The notes under the pieces were generated by a model, which saw only the letters and a program-made list of their open reading frames with translations, had not been told where the DNA came from and did not search any database. A stretch of 37,294 nucleotides of DNA from contig CAKZLH010000165.1 in the NCBI GenBank assembly GCA_937125285.1, positions 1 through 37,294 on the forward strand, given 5' to 3'. Positions 1-9,759 of the stretch are shown piece by piece. Position 1 is the stretch's first letter. Each line of letters opens with the position of its first letter. The position numbers and the translations under genes are program-made. The stretch is from an uncultured Balneolaceae bacterium. Its GTDB lineage: Bacteria > Bacteroidota > Rhodothermia > Balneolales > Balneolaceae.

Positions 1-2
1 GG

Positions 3-1085
3 TACCTGACCGAGCAGGTGCTACATTGGATTCAGTCCGAAGACTCGAAGGTATCAGCTGCTATAATAGCAACGGAAGAGTTAGGGCACTTTCATTCCGA
101 AGACATCCACTACAGTTTACGATGTCTAGAAGAGCAATTAATCCGGCAAGATCTGATTCAATGGGTTCATCGCCTAAAACTACCAGAAGTGCCTTCTTCT
201 GAATCGCAAGAAACCATCTGCTGTATTCATGCCGGCAACCTACCCCTGGTTGGATTACAGGATCTATTAGCGGTTTTAGTATCTGGGCACCGTTACGTGG
301 GGAAATTGTCTACCAAAGACCCCTACCTGTTAGAATCCTTACTGGAATTTCTTTCCAAGGGCTTATTTGCGGATCAGATTCAATCCTGGTCCAGGACCAC
401 CATTCAAGAAGTCTCTGAACCATATGATCGGGTACTATTTTCTGGTTCTTCTGACTCCTTAGAGCATATTCAACACGCCTTTTATCAAAGTGGTCAAGCT
501 ACACCCACTACTCAATGGTTGAACCGAACAGCCTCTTTCTCCTTATACTACTGTGAGTCGATGAGCGAATTCAATGAGCAAAAGGAGCATCTTATAGACG
601 CTATTTTTAGGCATCAAGGAAGGGGATGCCGCTCGGTTGCCGTGATTGCGGCGCCTTTCGGGTTGAACCAGATTGCTGATCACTTTAACCAAGCACTTTC
701 CAATTTCTTCGAACAACATCCCGGCCGAGCAGTAGCGCTAAAGCAGACCCCACAGGAAAACAGATTATCTCCGAAGTATCAACAGGCCTTTAATATTGCT
801 GTGCAAAGAGATTCGATACAATGGGGCAACTGGAGTATCGAAGAACATACCTCAACCCATGCACCCACCCCATATCATTCCAATCAAATGTACTGGCTAA
901 AGGTGGACCCACACGCACTTACTGATCTCATAGAGGGGTATAGAGGAAAACTTCAAACCGTTTATACCGCTCAGGAGACCCATCTAACCGCCCCGCTAAG
1001 GACGGCTCAATGTCCAGCACTGTACTGGAAAGCCGATGGAATAGATACCCTAGAGTATCTATGTTCAAATACCATCCGCGCATAA
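3..1085 (+). CDS. LuxC-like acyl-CoA reductase (5' end cut by window)
   Basis: Cytoplasmic enzyme predicted to reduce a fatty acyl-CoA (or acyl-ACP) to aldehyde with NADPH, as in the LuxC/aldehyde-dehydrogenase-fold family. The reading frame stays open to the left edge through Leu-Thr-Glu-Gln before a GTG at 18, so that GTG is probably not the start and the gene begins outside the window. Counting from the GTG, the segment CIHAGNLPLVGLQDLL (about 69-84) and HRYVGKLSTKDPYL (91-104) match the conserved LuxC nucleotide-binding region, and HQGRGCRSV (199-207) holds the candidate catalytic Cys204. In Bacteroidota relatives such proteins are generic 'acyl-CoA reductase' and are not linked to bioluminescence; no lux partner is visible here. 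The next gene, leuS, follows after 80 bases on the same strand. The family call is from remembered motifs and the substrate is unknown. Confidence 0.8.
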   Translation, partial: YLTEQVLHWIQSEDSKVSAAIIATEELGHFHSEDIHYSLRCLEEQLIRQDLIQWVHRLKLPEVPSSESQETICCIHAGNLPLVGLQDLLAVLVSGHRYVGKLSTKDPYLLESLLEFLSKGLFADQIQSWSRTTIQEVSEPYDRVLFSGSSDSLEHIQHAFYQSGQATPTTQWLNRTASFSLYYCESMSEFNEQKEHLIDAIFRHQGRGCRSVAVIAAPFGLNQIADHFNQALSNFFEQHPGRAVALKQTPQENRLSPKYQQAFNIAVQRDSIQWGNWSIEEHTSTHAPTPYHSNQMYWLKVDPHALTDLIEGYRGKLQTVYTAQETHLTAPLRTAQCPALYWKADGIDTLEYLCSNTIRA

Positions 1086-1165
1086 TTATTTAGTTCATTA
1101 ATGCTTATTTTACATTGATAGCTAAACACCGAACCCTTCATTTGTATTGATTTTACTCAGTTGCT

Positions 1166-3757
1166 ATGCATTCCTATAATCCCTCATCTATAGAAAAGAA
1201 ATGGCAGTCGTATTGGTTAGACCAAAAGACCTTTAAAACGCCTACCGATCGGACCAAACCGAAGTATTATGTGTTGGATATGTTTCCTTATCCAAGTGGG
1301 TCAGGACTTCATGTGGGACATCCCGAGGGATATACGGCCACCGATATTATGGCTCGATACAAAAGAACAAAGGGTTTCAACGTACTTCACCCAATGGGTT
1401 GGGATGCGTTTGGTTTGCCAGCAGAACAATATGCGGTTAAAACCGGTACACACCCACGTTTAACAACAGAAAAGAATATCGAGCGTTTTCGTGAGCAGCT
1501 ACAAGCCATAGGCTTCAGCTATGATTGGGACCGAGAAGTTAATACCACCGATCCCAATTATTTCAAATGGACCCAATGGATTTTTCTAAAACTGTTTGAA
1601 ATGGGTTTGGCCTATGAAGATGAGGTAGCGGTAAATTGGTGCCCAGAGTTAGGTACTGTTCTCGCGAATGAAGAAGTAATCGATGGCAAGAGTGAGGTAG
1701 GTGGCTATCCTGTGGTTCGCAAACCCATGCGTCAATGGGTACTTAAAATTACCGCCTATGCCGAGCGTCTACTCCAGGATTTAGATGATTTAGACTGGCC
1801 CGAGTCACTCAAAGACATGCAGAGAAATTGGATTGGTAAATCGGTGGGTGCCGAAATAGATTTCGCTATCGAAGGCTACGAAGCGGAGAACATTCGAGTG
1901 TTCACGACTCGACCCGATACTCTATTTGGTGCAACTTACATGGTACTTGCCCCTGAGCATCATTTAGTTCAAAAAATTACCACTCCTGAGCAACAAAAGG
2001 CGGTTGAGGCTTACGTTGAAGCCGCCGCATCCAAATCCGATTTGGATCGACAGGAATTGAGTAAGGAAAAGACTGGGGTTTGGACGGGTGCTTATGCCAA
2101 GCATCCTGTTACTGGGAATCCTATTCCTATCTGGATTGCCGATTATGTACTGGTGAGCTATGGTACAGGTGCGATTATGGCAGTACCGGCTCAAGATGAG
2201 CGAGACTGGGAATTTGCCGAGGCCTTTGATTTGCCCATTGTACGAACGGTTCAACCCGAAGAAGGATTTGAAGGTAAAGCGTATACCGGTGATGGCCCTG
2301 CTATTAATTCCGATTTTTTAAACGGGATGAATGTGACTGAGGCAAAGCAAACCATGATAGAATGGTTGGAAGCGAATGGGGTGGGAACCAAGGCGATTAA
2401 TTACAAGCTTCGGGATTGGTTGTTTTCAAGACAGAGATATTGGGGAGAACCTTTTCCCATAATTCACACCGAAAATGGCCCAGTCGCCATTGGGGAGGAT
2501 CAACTTCCTTTGGAATTACCTGAAGTGGATAAATATCAACCCACGGGAGATGGTGAACCCCCATTGGCCAATGCAACGGAATGGGTGGACACCGTTGATC
2601 CATCGACCGGAGCACCAGCCAAAAGAGAAACCAATACCATGCCCCAATGGGCAGGTTCATGCTGGTACTATCTACGATACATTTCTCCAGACTGGGATGG
2701 CGGTCCGGTAGACCCTGATTATGAGCGCTACTGGATGCCGGTTGATTTGTATGTGGGTGGAGCGGAACATGCCGTATTACACTTGCTCTATGCGCGATTT
2801 TGGCATAAAGTGCTTTTCGATTTAGGGGTGGTTAGCACCAAAGAACCTTTCCAAAAATTGGTGAATCAAGGTATGATTTTGGGAGAGATGGAGTATACCG
2901 CGGCTAAAAATGGAGGCCAATGGATTTCGATTGATCAGGCAGATGATACTTCTGAGCGTGTTTCATTAGCCGATGATCAAGTGGAGAAGAAAGGGGATCA
3001 TTTTGTGGTAAAAGGGACCACTTTTCGGGTTGAAGCACGCGCACACAAGATGTCGAAGAGTCGAGGGAATGTCATTAATCCTGACCATATTATTGAACAG
3101 TATGGAGCGGATTCACTTCGATTATATGAAATGTTTATGGGTCCCTTGGAACAAGTGAAACCATGGAGTACCAAAGGGGTGGATGGGGTTAATAGGTTTC
3201 TTCACCGTGCTTGGCGATTGCTTATTGAAGAAGAGACAGGTGAACTAAAAAGTTCAGTTCAAGACGTAGAGGCGAGCAAAGAACAGCAAAAAGTTCTCCA
3301 CACAGCGATCAAAAAAGTAACCGAAGACATTGAAGCGATGCGATTCAATACCGCAATTTCGGCTTTAATGATTTTCGTTAATGATGCTAACGCCTGGAAA
3401 GAGATGCCGATATCCATAGCTAAAGATTTTGTGCAATTGTTAGCACCTTTTGCTCCTCATATTGCAGAGGAGTTATGGGAGCGACTAGGGCACCGTCAAA
3501 CGCTAGCTTATGAAAACTGGCCAAAATTAGATGAATCATGGTTGGTAGACGATGAAGTCATGTATCCAGTACAAATCAATGGAAAAGTACGGGCCGAACT
3601 TTTTGTCCCTTCCGAGCAGGCAATGGATAAAGATGGAGTCTTAGAAAAAGCCAAAGCCCTTGAAAAAATTCAAGGGTACCTAGAAGGGCATAGAATCGTT
3701 AAGGAAATATTTGTTCCTAAGAGAATCGTAAATATCGTAGTGGCACCTGAGCGTTAA
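1166..3757 (+). CDS. leuS: Leucyl-tRNA synthetase
   Basis: Class I aminoacyl-tRNA synthetase that charges tRNA-Leu with leucine in the cytoplasm. Of 863 residues, the usual bacterial length. The HIGH-type ATP signature appears as HVGH within [18 protein letters not shown] (about residues 40-57) and the second signature as KMSKS in [11 protein letters not shown] (about 630). The CP1 editing domain lies between them, with [19 protein letters not shown] (about 248-266) and [19 protein letters not shown], the conserved threonine-rich and aspartate-containing editing pocket. The anticodon-binding and C-terminal domains ([25 protein letters not shown]) are intact. The ATG start gives [17 protein letters not shown], the family's normal N-terminus. 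It is probably its own transcription unit, ending convergently with gltA. Essential housekeeping gene; no oddity seen. Confidence 0.98.
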   Translation: MHSYNPSSIEKKWQSYWLDQKTFKTPTDRTKPKYYVLDMFPYPSGSGLHVGHPEGYTATDIMARYKRTKGFNVLHPMGWDAFGLPAEQYAVKTGTHPRLTTEKNIERFREQLQAIGFSYDWDREVNTTDPNYFKWTQWIFLKLFEMGLAYEDEVAVNWCPELGTVLANEEVIDGKSEVGGYPVVRKPMRQWVLKITAYAERLLQDLDDLDWPESLKDMQRNWIGKSVGAEIDFAIEGYEAENIRVFTTRPDTLFGATYMVLAPEHHLVQKITTPEQQKAVEAYVEAAASKSDLDRQELSKEKTGVWTGAYAKHPVTGNPIPIWIADYVLVSYGTGAIMAVPAQDERDWEFAEAFDLPIVRTVQPEEGFEGKAYTGDGPAINSDFLNGMNVTEAKQTMIEWLEANGVGTKAINYKLRDWLFSRQRYWGEPFPIIHTENGPVAIGEDQLPLELPEVDKYQPTGDGEPPLANATEWVDTVDPSTGAPAKRETNTMPQWAGSCWYYLRYISPDWDGGPVDPDYERYWMPVDLYVGGAEHAVLHLLYARFWHKVLFDLGVVSTKEPFQKLVNQGMILGEMEYTAAKNGGQWISIDQADDTSERVSLADDQVEKKGDHFVVKGTTFRVEARAHKMSKSRGNVINPDHIIEQYGADSLRLYEMFMGPLEQVKPWSTKGVDGVNRFLHRAWRLLIEEETGELKSSVQDVEASKEQQKVLHTAIKKVTEDIEAMRFNTAISALMIFVNDANAWKEMPISIAKDFVQLLAPFAPHIAEELWERLGHRQTLAYENWPKLDESWLVDDEVMYPVQINGKVRAELFVPSEQAMDKDGVLEKAKALEKIQGYLEGHRIVKEIFVPKRIVNIVVAPER

Positions 3758-3782
3758 AACCTACAGACGTCTTCTATAGGTT
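3758..3782. terminator. Weak hairpin between convergent leuS and gltA
   Basis: AACCTA (3758-3763) and TAGGTT (3777-3782) are perfect inverted arms around a 13-base loop that contains the small palindrome AGACGTCT. It starts at the base after the leuS stop and lies between two converging genes, where a shared terminator would be expected. There is no following T-run on either strand, so intrinsic termination is doubtful. Confidence 0.25.
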
Positions 3783-3804
3783 ATCGTTGAGTGCCTCTTG
3801 TTAT

Positions 3805-4965
3805 TTATCGAGATTCTATCGGTGGATAATCTTGGTTTTTTTGACCCACATACAGCGCTCTAGGACGAACCAATCGATTATTGGCCATTTGCTCCATGTA
3901 GTGTCCAGCCCAACCAGAAATTCGACTCATGGTAAAAATACAGGTATATAAATCGGGTTGAATTCCCATAGAATAGTAGACCGTTGCTGAAAAGAAATCT
4001 ACGTTTGGATCGATATTCTTTTCGTTTTTCATGGTCGTAAGCATATCCATGGACCAACGATAAAGCTCTTCATGACCTGTTTCTTCACTAAGAGATTGAG
4101 CCATTTTTTGAAGGTGACGAGCACGGGGATCGAAGGTTTTGTATACCCGATGCCCAAAGCCCATAATCTTTTCTTTCTTGGCTAATTTGTCTTTGGTGAA
4201 GGCTACAGCATCCGCATCCTTTCCTTGAGCTTCTAACTCCATGAGCATTTTCATTACAGCGGTATTAGCTCCACCGTGTAAAGGTCCTTTTAGAGCACCA
4301 ATAGCCCCTGTAACGGCCGAATACAAGTCGGATAGTGTTCCTGCCACTGTTCTACATGTAAAAGTAGAAGCATTCATGCCATGTTCGGCATGAAGGATTA
4401 AGCATAAATCTAGGGTTTTTTCGGCCTGAGTACCGGGTTCCTCACCATTGAGCATGTAGAGAAAATTAAATGCTGTTGAACCCGTTTCTTTCGGCATCAC
4501 CATTTCTTGTCCGCTTCTAATTCGGGAAAAAGCAGCTATGATGGTGGGTAGTTTTGCCGTTATGTTAATAGCTTTTTCGTAATAGGAATCATCTGGTAAG
4601 TGAATATCGGTCTGAGATAGCATGGAAGTAGCGGTTCTCAAAACCGACATAGGATTCGATTCTTTATCAACGGCATGTAGATAATCAATGACTACCTGAG
4701 GCAAACCACGTCTAGTTTGTAGCTTATGAGTAAGATCATCTAATTCTTCTTGATTCGGTAAACGATCATTCCAAAGCAGAAAACATACTTCTTCAAAGCT
4801 ACTATTCTCAGCAAGTACATCTATATTGTAACCTTCATAGATGAGTTCACCTGCTTGGCCATCGATAAAGCTTTTAGTTGTTGAAAATGCTACTACCCCA
4901 TCTAAACCCTTATTGATGTATGGATAAATGGTTTCATCAAAGCCCGTATGTAAATCTTTTGACAT
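3805..4965 (-). CDS. gltA: Citrate synthase (CitZ/GltA-like)
   Basis: Condenses oxaloacetate and acetyl-CoA to citrate, the entry step of the TCA cycle. 386 residues, nearer the shorter dimeric CitZ-like enzymes of Gram-positives and archaea (about 370-385) than the about 430-residue hexameric type. Active-site residues are visible: His192/His195 in LHAEHGMNAST, His230 in GPLHGGA, His272 in GFGHRVYK and Asp323 in NVDFFSA. The arginine region MSRISGWAGHYMEQ and the C-terminal NNRLVRPRALYVG are in place. The ATG start follows a 181-base gap from mazG, so it has its own promoter region. A 2-methylcitrate synthase role cannot be excluded because that enzyme shares the fold, but no prp genes are nearby. 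Confidence 0.93.
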   Translation of the reverse strand: MSKDLHTGFDETIYPYINKGLDGVVAFSTTKSFIDGQAGELIYEGYNIDVLAENSSFEEVCFLLWNDRLPNQEELDDLTHKLQTRRGLPQVVIDYLHAVDKESNPMSVLRTATSMLSQTDIHLPDDSYYEKAINITAKLPTIIAAFSRIRSGQEMVMPKETGSTAFNFLYMLNGEEPGTQAEKTLDLCLILHAEHGMNASTFTCRTVAGTLSDLYSAVTGAIGALKGPLHGGANTAVMKMLMELEAQGKDADAVAFTKDKLAKKEKIMGFGHRVYKTFDPRARHLQKMAQSLSEETGHEELYRWSMDMLTTMKNEKNIDPNVDFFSATVYYSMGIQPDLYTCIFTMSRISGWAGHYMEQMANNRLVRPRALYVGQKNQDYPPIESR

Positions 4966-5146
4966 GGTGTTCCGAATTATATTTAGTAATTAAGTAACTC
5001 TTGTGATTTCGGTAACTGAGAGCGCTGTTCCTCTTACTCAATGAAGATGCGTTCGTGTCTCTACTTGTGTAGTTAAACAGGATATTTTTTACGTCTGTTC
5101 AAGAGTTTGCTATAAGTTAAGGAAACCTCGAGAATAAATTAAGTGC

Positions 5147-5911
5147 TTATAGCTCTTTTTTTGCGTCTTCCCAATGTTTATCCATCTCTTCAAGACTAAG
5201 ATCTTTAATGGGGCGGTTTTCCTTGGCGGCCTGGGATTCTATGTACCGAAATCTGAGCTCAAATTTACGGTTCGTTTTTCGAAGGCTATCTTCCGCATTA
5301 AGCCCAAAAATTCGCCCCATGTTCACCAATGAAAACAGGACGTCGCCGTATTCATTGGCCTGTTCTTCTTTTTGCCCATGCTCAAGTGTCTGTCGAAATT
5401 CTTCAACCTCTTCATTTACCTTCTCCCAAGCCTGTTCCCATTCAGGCCAATCAAAACCTACATTTGCAGCTTTTTCTTGCATTCTCTGTGCTCGAATAAG
5501 TGCTGGCATAGGCTTTGGTAAACCATCTAGAGTAGATTTTTTACCTTCATTTTTCTTAATCAACTCCCAATTTTCAGAAACCTTTTTCTCGTCCTCAACA
5601 ATCACATTTGAAAACACATGTGGATGGCGTCTAATGAGTTTCTCCATGAGTGTATAGATTACATTTTCTATGGAGAAATGTTCTTTTTCATTCGCCATAA
5701 TACTGTGAAAAACAACATGAAGTAATAAATCACCGAGCTCTTTTTTGAACTCCTCGAAGTCATTATTCTCAAGGGCCTCTAAGGCTTCATAAACTTCTTC
5801 AACCAGATTATCTTTTATGGATTCATGGGTCTGTTTGCGATCCCAAGGACATTCTTTTCGTAATATTTGAACCAGGGTAACTAGATCTTCAAATTTCTCG
5901 GAGGCTTGCAT
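5147..5911 (-). CDS. mazG: Nucleoside triphosphate pyrophosphohydrolase MazG
   Basis: House-cleaning enzyme that hydrolyses (d)NTPs, probably damaged or non-canonical ones, to the monophosphate and pyrophosphate. 254 residues, the size of full two-domain MazG proteins. The N-terminal domain shows CPWDRKQTHESI (21-32) and the Mg2+ motif ExxE...ExxD: Glu39/Glu42 in LVEEVYEAL, then Glu58/Asp61 in KKELGDLLLHVV. The second MazG domain shows NEEVEEFRQ and NEYGDVLFSLVNMGR. It is the last gene of a leftward operon: its ATG shares one base with the stop of the upstream gene (TAATG), implying translational coupling. Another nucleotide sanitiser, Maf, heads the same operon. Confidence 0.95.
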   Translation of the reverse strand: MQASEKFEDLVTLVQILRKECPWDRKQTHESIKDNLVEEVYEALEALENNDFEEFKKELGDLLLHVVFHSIMANEKEHFSIENVIYTLMEKLIRRHPHVFSNVIVEDEKKVSENWELIKKNEGKKSTLDGLPKPMPALIRAQRMQEKAANVGFDWPEWEQAWEKVNEEVEEFRQTLEHGQKEEQANEYGDVLFSLVNMGRIFGLNAEDSLRKTNRKFELRFRYIESQAAKENRPIKDLSLEEMDKHWEDAKKEL

Positions 5912-7176
5912 TAGGTTTTTTGTTTTTTCTTTTTTGCTGCAGGGAATAAAATATTGTTCAGAATGAGCCGGTATCCTGGACTATTGGGGTGTAAAGCTAA
6001 ATCTGTTGGGGGATCATTAACCCGGTGGGTGTAATCTTCGGGATCATGTCCTGCATAAAAGGTAAAAGTGCCACGTCCATAATTGCCATGAATATATTTG
6101 GCCTGATCTCTACCAGGACTTTCCCCCAAGACCACTACGGATGACTTAATTTTATCGGATCTGAATGCGGTTGTTTGCCCATAAAAACCTCGAACGCTAC
6201 TCACATGGTTCTGGGTGAGCATGGTGGGGACGGGATCCCACTTTGCAGAAAATTCGAAAAGGGTAAAGAAATCAAGGCTTTGATCAATTTCATTAATGGC
6301 GACAGGAACATCAATGTCGGCATGTTCATATTCTAGAGGGTTCAAGCTGATACTAAAGTTTTCGAATGCCAAACTTTTTGAAAAGTCCAATTGCTCTTGC
6401 GCATTTGGATCAACAGGATCGCCATCGAAAGGGGTAGGGGCAATATCTATTCCCTCGGATGCTAATGCGATATCAAAGGTGTCGGTTCCTGAACACATAG
6501 CGAATAGGAAACCTCCGTTACCCACAAATTCTTTAATGGTTTGGGCTACTGCTCGCTTTTGCTCACTTACCTTGTTATATCCGAGTTCCGATGCCATAGC
6601 CTCCATCTGTTTTACTTGAGTAATGTACCAGGGGTTGTTCCGATAGCTAGCCCAGAACTTTCCGTATTGCCCGGTAAAATCTTCGTGATGCAGATGAAGC
6701 CAGTCGTAGTTTTGTAGGCTACCATTTAACACTTCAATATCCCAAATCTTATCATATTCGACCTCAGCATAACTTAGAGCGAGTGTTACGGCGTCATCCC
6801 AAGGGAGTGCTTGATCGGGTGTATATACGGCAATTCTGGGGGCTTTTTCTAAGTTCACCACCGATGTGTTGGACCCTGGAGATTCAATACTTTGAATGAT
6901 TTGAGCTGCCTGCGATTCCGAAATACGCTCGAGATGAATATTTTTTATTCGAGCGGTTCTAATGAGTTCGTCATTTGAAGCGGTTAAAAAAGCTCCCCCT
7001 CGATAATTCAACAGCCAAGTTGCCTTTGAGCCATCTTTTAAGTGATTGAACAGTAGACCATATGCTTTAAGGTGATTGGTCTGGGATTCATCCATGGGTA
7101 TGAGCAATTGCTGACCAATGGCCGAATTGGATGCTCCAACGAGCAGAATGAATATGAGTAACCGAAATAGCTTCAT
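5911..7176 (-). CDS. Exported protein of the 'asparagine synthetase B' (misnamed) family, glutamine-amidotransferase-like
   Basis: 421 residues with a clear signal peptide (MKLFRLLIFILLVGASNSAIGQ), so periplasmic or cell-surface. I recognise conserved blocks of a Bacteroidota-wide family: LLIPMDESQTNHLKAYG (24-40), LLNYRGGAFL (55-64), LHLHHEDFTGQYGKFW (160-175) and FLFAMCSGTDTFDIALA (223-239). Databases often label it 'asparagine synthetase B', but I see neither the N-terminal Cys of an Ntn amidotransferase nor an SGGxDS pyrophosphatase loop, and a secreted ATP-dependent synthetase makes little sense. The G-G-F-L-F-A-M-C-S-G stretch resembles the nucleophile elbow of class I amidotransferase or ThuA-like folds, with Cys228 as possible nucleophile and the HLHHED block as possible ligand. 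It lies 10 bases after the TPR gene and is coupled to mazG. True function unknown; the fold call is inference. Confidence 0.7.
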   Translation of the reverse strand: MKLFRLLIFILLVGASNSAIGQQLLIPMDESQTNHLKAYGLLFNHLKDGSKATWLLNYRGGAFLTASNDELIRTARIKNIHLERISESQAAQIIQSIESPGSNTSVVNLEKAPRIAVYTPDQALPWDDAVTLALSYAEVEYDKIWDIEVLNGSLQNYDWLHLHHEDFTGQYGKFWASYRNNPWYITQVKQMEAMASELGYNKVSEQKRAVAQTIKEFVGNGGFLFAMCSGTDTFDIALASEGIDIAPTPFDGDPVDPNAQEQLDFSKSLAFENFSISLNPLEYEHADIDVPVAINEIDQSLDFFTLFEFSAKWDPVPTMLTQNHVSSVRGFYGQTTAFRSDKIKSSVVVLGESPGRDQAKYIHGNYGRGTFTFYAGHDPEDYTHRVNDPPTDLALHPNSPGYRLILNNILFPAAKKKKQKT

Positions 7177-7186
7177 AGCAAAATAT

Positions 7187-9055
7187 TTAAAGTGCTAGGT
7201 TGAGTGCTAATAGTTTTTCACGGGCCATGGGTCCATAAAATCCCGACGGAAATTCTAGTACTAGCTGCTCATAGTAGGTGTATACTGTTTCAGCTGAAAA
7301 GTCATACTCATCGGACTCTAGGAGATGAGAAGCTGTTCGGGCCCGTAACCAGAGTAGTTTTTCTTTTAGGCTTCTACTTTGCATAGCCGCTAGGTATGAG
7401 TCTAAATTTTGTAAATAGAATGGTAAGTCATCTTCCACCTCATAGAGGAGCTCCATGCTGATAGCCGAAAAAGGGTCTTGAGTAGTGGATAGCTTCCAAA
7501 GTTTTGTTTTGGCACTATCTATCTTTCCTTGATACATATTCAGAACCGCTGATGGAAATTCATGGACTGTGGTACTGGTAGAATCTAGTGATTCAATTTG
7601 TTGTAACCACAGACGTAAGGCAAGTGCATCATTGGCATAATAGGAGCTGTATTGACGCCCCAAACTTTTTAGCTGTATAGCTGAAAACTCGAAATCACCA
7701 GCAAAGAAGTCGGTAAGAGCAAGAAAATAGCGTGTTTTTTCAGCCATTAATCCAACATTAGCCGCTCGATTTGCTCGGGTTAAATAGAGCCGTGCTTCCG
7801 CAAATGATTCCTCTGTAATGCCTATTCTACCCTTGAGATAATTAAGTTCAATATCATGTTCGCCAGGCAGTGATTCTAGTATGCTGATTAAGCGCTGCAC
7901 TTTGGAAGGAGTTCGTTCATAATCCAGATACAACTCAGCGAGTTGAACATACACATTGGAAATATTTCTATAATCTCGACCCACATCAAGTAATCTTTCC
8001 AATATTGAACGTGCATTCTGAGTGTAGGTTAAAATCTCTTGTGCGGATACCAAGTCATAGTCTTTAAGATGTTTGGCCCAAGTTAACCAAGCTTCTGCTT
8101 GTTTTTCGAGGGCCTGCCACTGTATTTCGTTGTACCCCTTATTGGCGTAATATTCAAAAGCCTTTAACGCTTTTTCATACTCGCCGTTCTGAATGAGCTT
8201 ATTTCCAACGTTAAATAGAGAAAAGTTAAAGGAGGGAGTGCTCTCTTCATAGGCTAAAGCGGTGGTGTAGGCGCGTTCAAATAGATTAGTTTCCAGTAAC
8301 AACCAAATTTGAAGCTCATAAAATGTGCCATATAGTACGTTGTCGGGTTCAATCCGAGATAAAAAATCTTCTATTTCAATCACACTAATATCATAGAGAA
8401 TAGGATCGTTGTAACGAAAAAGCATTCGTTGAAAACCATTAGCTTGATTGGGTGAATTTTGGATTAGCTCTAACCAAGAGATGATGGCTTGATCATATTC
8501 TCCTGCTTGCATGTAAATCATGGGAACTTCCGACATGAAAAGCATTGGGTTTTTAAATTGCACACGAGCTTTTTCATACACCTCAAGAGCTTCGTTGTAT
8601 GCCCTACGCTCCGTCATGGTTCTAGCGGTATTAATATACACTTGAAGTAACTCTGGGTAGCGATTGAGGTTCTCAAACCACAAGGCAATGGCCTCATCTC
8701 GTTCCCCCATGAAAAAATAAATTTCTCCTTCAATTACACCGATAAGAGCAGTATTGCCTCCATTACTTTTGTACTTACCAACCCTATCCAAGGCTCTTTC
8801 ATACTGTTTTAACTCGATATCACATTCAATAAGCCGGTCAAAATAAATGAAAGTGGCCGGATTATTTTCATAAAGTCGTTCTAAAATAGGGAGCGCATCA
8901 TCATAGCGCTGTTGTTGCATGAGTCTTAGCGCCACTTCTAATCTCCCTCTTTCATCTTGCGCATGAACTCTCGTCGTACTCATGCTCATCACCCAAGATA
9001 AAAGCAGTGCGATACCAATAAGTTTAACCGTTGTTTTTTTGGCGTGTATAGACAT
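7187..9055 (-). CDS. Exported TPR-repeat protein
   Basis: 622 residues starting with a signal peptide (MSIHAKKTTVKLIGIALLLSWVMSM... ending near VHAQ), followed by helical repeats over most of the length. TPR-like units are readable, for example RYDDALPILERLYENNP (about 50-66), QYERALDRVGKYK, AYNEALEVYEKARVQF, EYDQAIISWLELIQNSP and EYEKALKAFEYYANKG. The remainder is less regular but still helical, ending FPSGFYGPMAREKLLALNLAL. Likely a periplasmic or outer-membrane-associated scaffold; no enzyme motif is seen. It sits between maf (25 bases upstream) and the amidotransferase-like protein (10 bases downstream) in one operon, so the two exported proteins may work together. Specific function not recognised. 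Confidence 0.85.
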   Translation of the reverse strand: MSIHAKKTTVKLIGIALLLSWVMSMSTTRVHAQDERGRLEVALRLMQQQRYDDALPILERLYENNPATFIYFDRLIECDIELKQYERALDRVGKYKSNGGNTALIGVIEGEIYFFMGERDEAIALWFENLNRYPELLQVYINTARTMTERRAYNEALEVYEKARVQFKNPMLFMSEVPMIYMQAGEYDQAIISWLELIQNSPNQANGFQRMLFRYNDPILYDISVIEIEDFLSRIEPDNVLYGTFYELQIWLLLETNLFERAYTTALAYEESTPSFNFSLFNVGNKLIQNGEYEKALKAFEYYANKGYNEIQWQALEKQAEAWLTWAKHLKDYDLVSAQEILTYTQNARSILERLLDVGRDYRNISNVYVQLAELYLDYERTPSKVQRLISILESLPGEHDIELNYLKGRIGITEESFAEARLYLTRANRAANVGLMAEKTRYFLALTDFFAGDFEFSAIQLKSLGRQYSSYYANDALALRLWLQQIESLDSTSTTVHEFPSAVLNMYQGKIDSAKTKLWKLSTTQDPFSAISMELLYEVEDDLPFYLQNLDSYLAAMQSRSLKEKLLWLRARTASHLLESDEYDFSAETVYTYYEQLVLEFPSGFYGPMAREKLLALNLAL

Positions 9056-9080
9056 GCGCCTTAAGGAATTAGATGTGTGT

Positions 9081-9683
9081 TTATAACTGAAATGTAAGCT
9101 GATAACGGTCTTTCATTTTTTTGAGTTCCCGGTAACAACGACTCAGGGGAAGACCTACTACATTATAATAATCTCCCTCAATTTTTTTTACAAAAATAGC
9201 CCCCCAATCATCCTGTATCCCATAAGCACCTGCTTTATCCATAGGATTGCCACTATTCACGTAACGTATAATTTCTTCTTCCTCAAGAGGTTGAAACCAA
9301 ACGGTTGTTTTTTCTGTGAAGGTATGATGCTCGGATAATTTCCCATTGGAACCGACATATTGCAAACACATACCTGTAAAGACATCATGAGATTGATCAC
9401 TTAACCTGTGAAGCATATGATAGGCTTCTTCGGGGTCTTTGGGTTTACCTAAAATGTTACCATCTAAAACCACGATGGTATCCGAGCCAATAATTAGGGC
9501 ATCTCGGTAATTGGAAGCCACATCTTGGGCTTTTTGTGTAGCCAAAAAGCTTACCAAAGATTCAGGTTCTGTTAGGCTAGTAGATTCATCGATAGAACTA
9601 GGATGAATTTCAAAAATTAACCCTAGTTGTTGGAGTAATTGCTTTCTTCTAGGGCTTTGAGAAGCCAATATTAGTTGGGTCAT
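9081..9683 (-). CDS. maf: Maf family nucleotide pyrophosphatase
   Basis: Hydrolyses non-canonical or modified nucleoside triphosphates (dTTP/UTP type in YhdE-like members) to monophosphates; historically described as a septum-formation inhibitor. 200 residues, the family's usual size. Signature LILASQSPRRKQLLQQLG (4-21) holds the S-x-S-P-R-R substrate loop; IIGSDTIVVLDGNILGKPKDPEEA (about 65-88) holds the catalytic Asp and the KP motif; DKAGAYGIQ and GDYYNVVGLPL are the other conserved blocks. It is the first gene of the leftward maf-TPR-amidotransferase-mazG operon, transcribed from the 226-base divergent region shared with the DUF3098 gene. Confidence 0.95.
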   Translation of the reverse strand: MTQLILASQSPRRKQLLQQLGLIFEIHPSSIDESTSLTEPESLVSFLATQKAQDVASNYRDALIIGSDTIVVLDGNILGKPKDPEEAYHMLHRLSDQSHDVFTGMCLQYVGSNGKLSEHHTFTEKTTVWFQPLEEEEIIRYVNSGNPMDKAGAYGIQDDWGAIFVKKIEGDYYNVVGLPLSRCYRELKKMKDRYQLTFQL

Positions 9684-9759
9684 GCCGTTAAACTCGCTTT
9701 GTCCTTAAAAGGAATAATACATAATTTGGAATTTCTAACGACAGGTGTATATTTTTGAG

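Noticed and set aside
1..1085. Bioluminescence operon suggested by the LuxC-like gene
   Set aside because: No luxD, luxA, luxB or luxE nearby; LuxC-like reductases are widespread in non-luminous Bacteroidota relatives.
5208..5657. 149-codon frame antisense to mazG
   Set aside because: Entirely inside a confident MazG gene; Ser/Phe/Cys-rich composition typical of an antisense shadow.
5911..7176. Annotation as a true asparagine synthetase
   Set aside because: Signal peptide present and both AsnB catalytic signatures missing.
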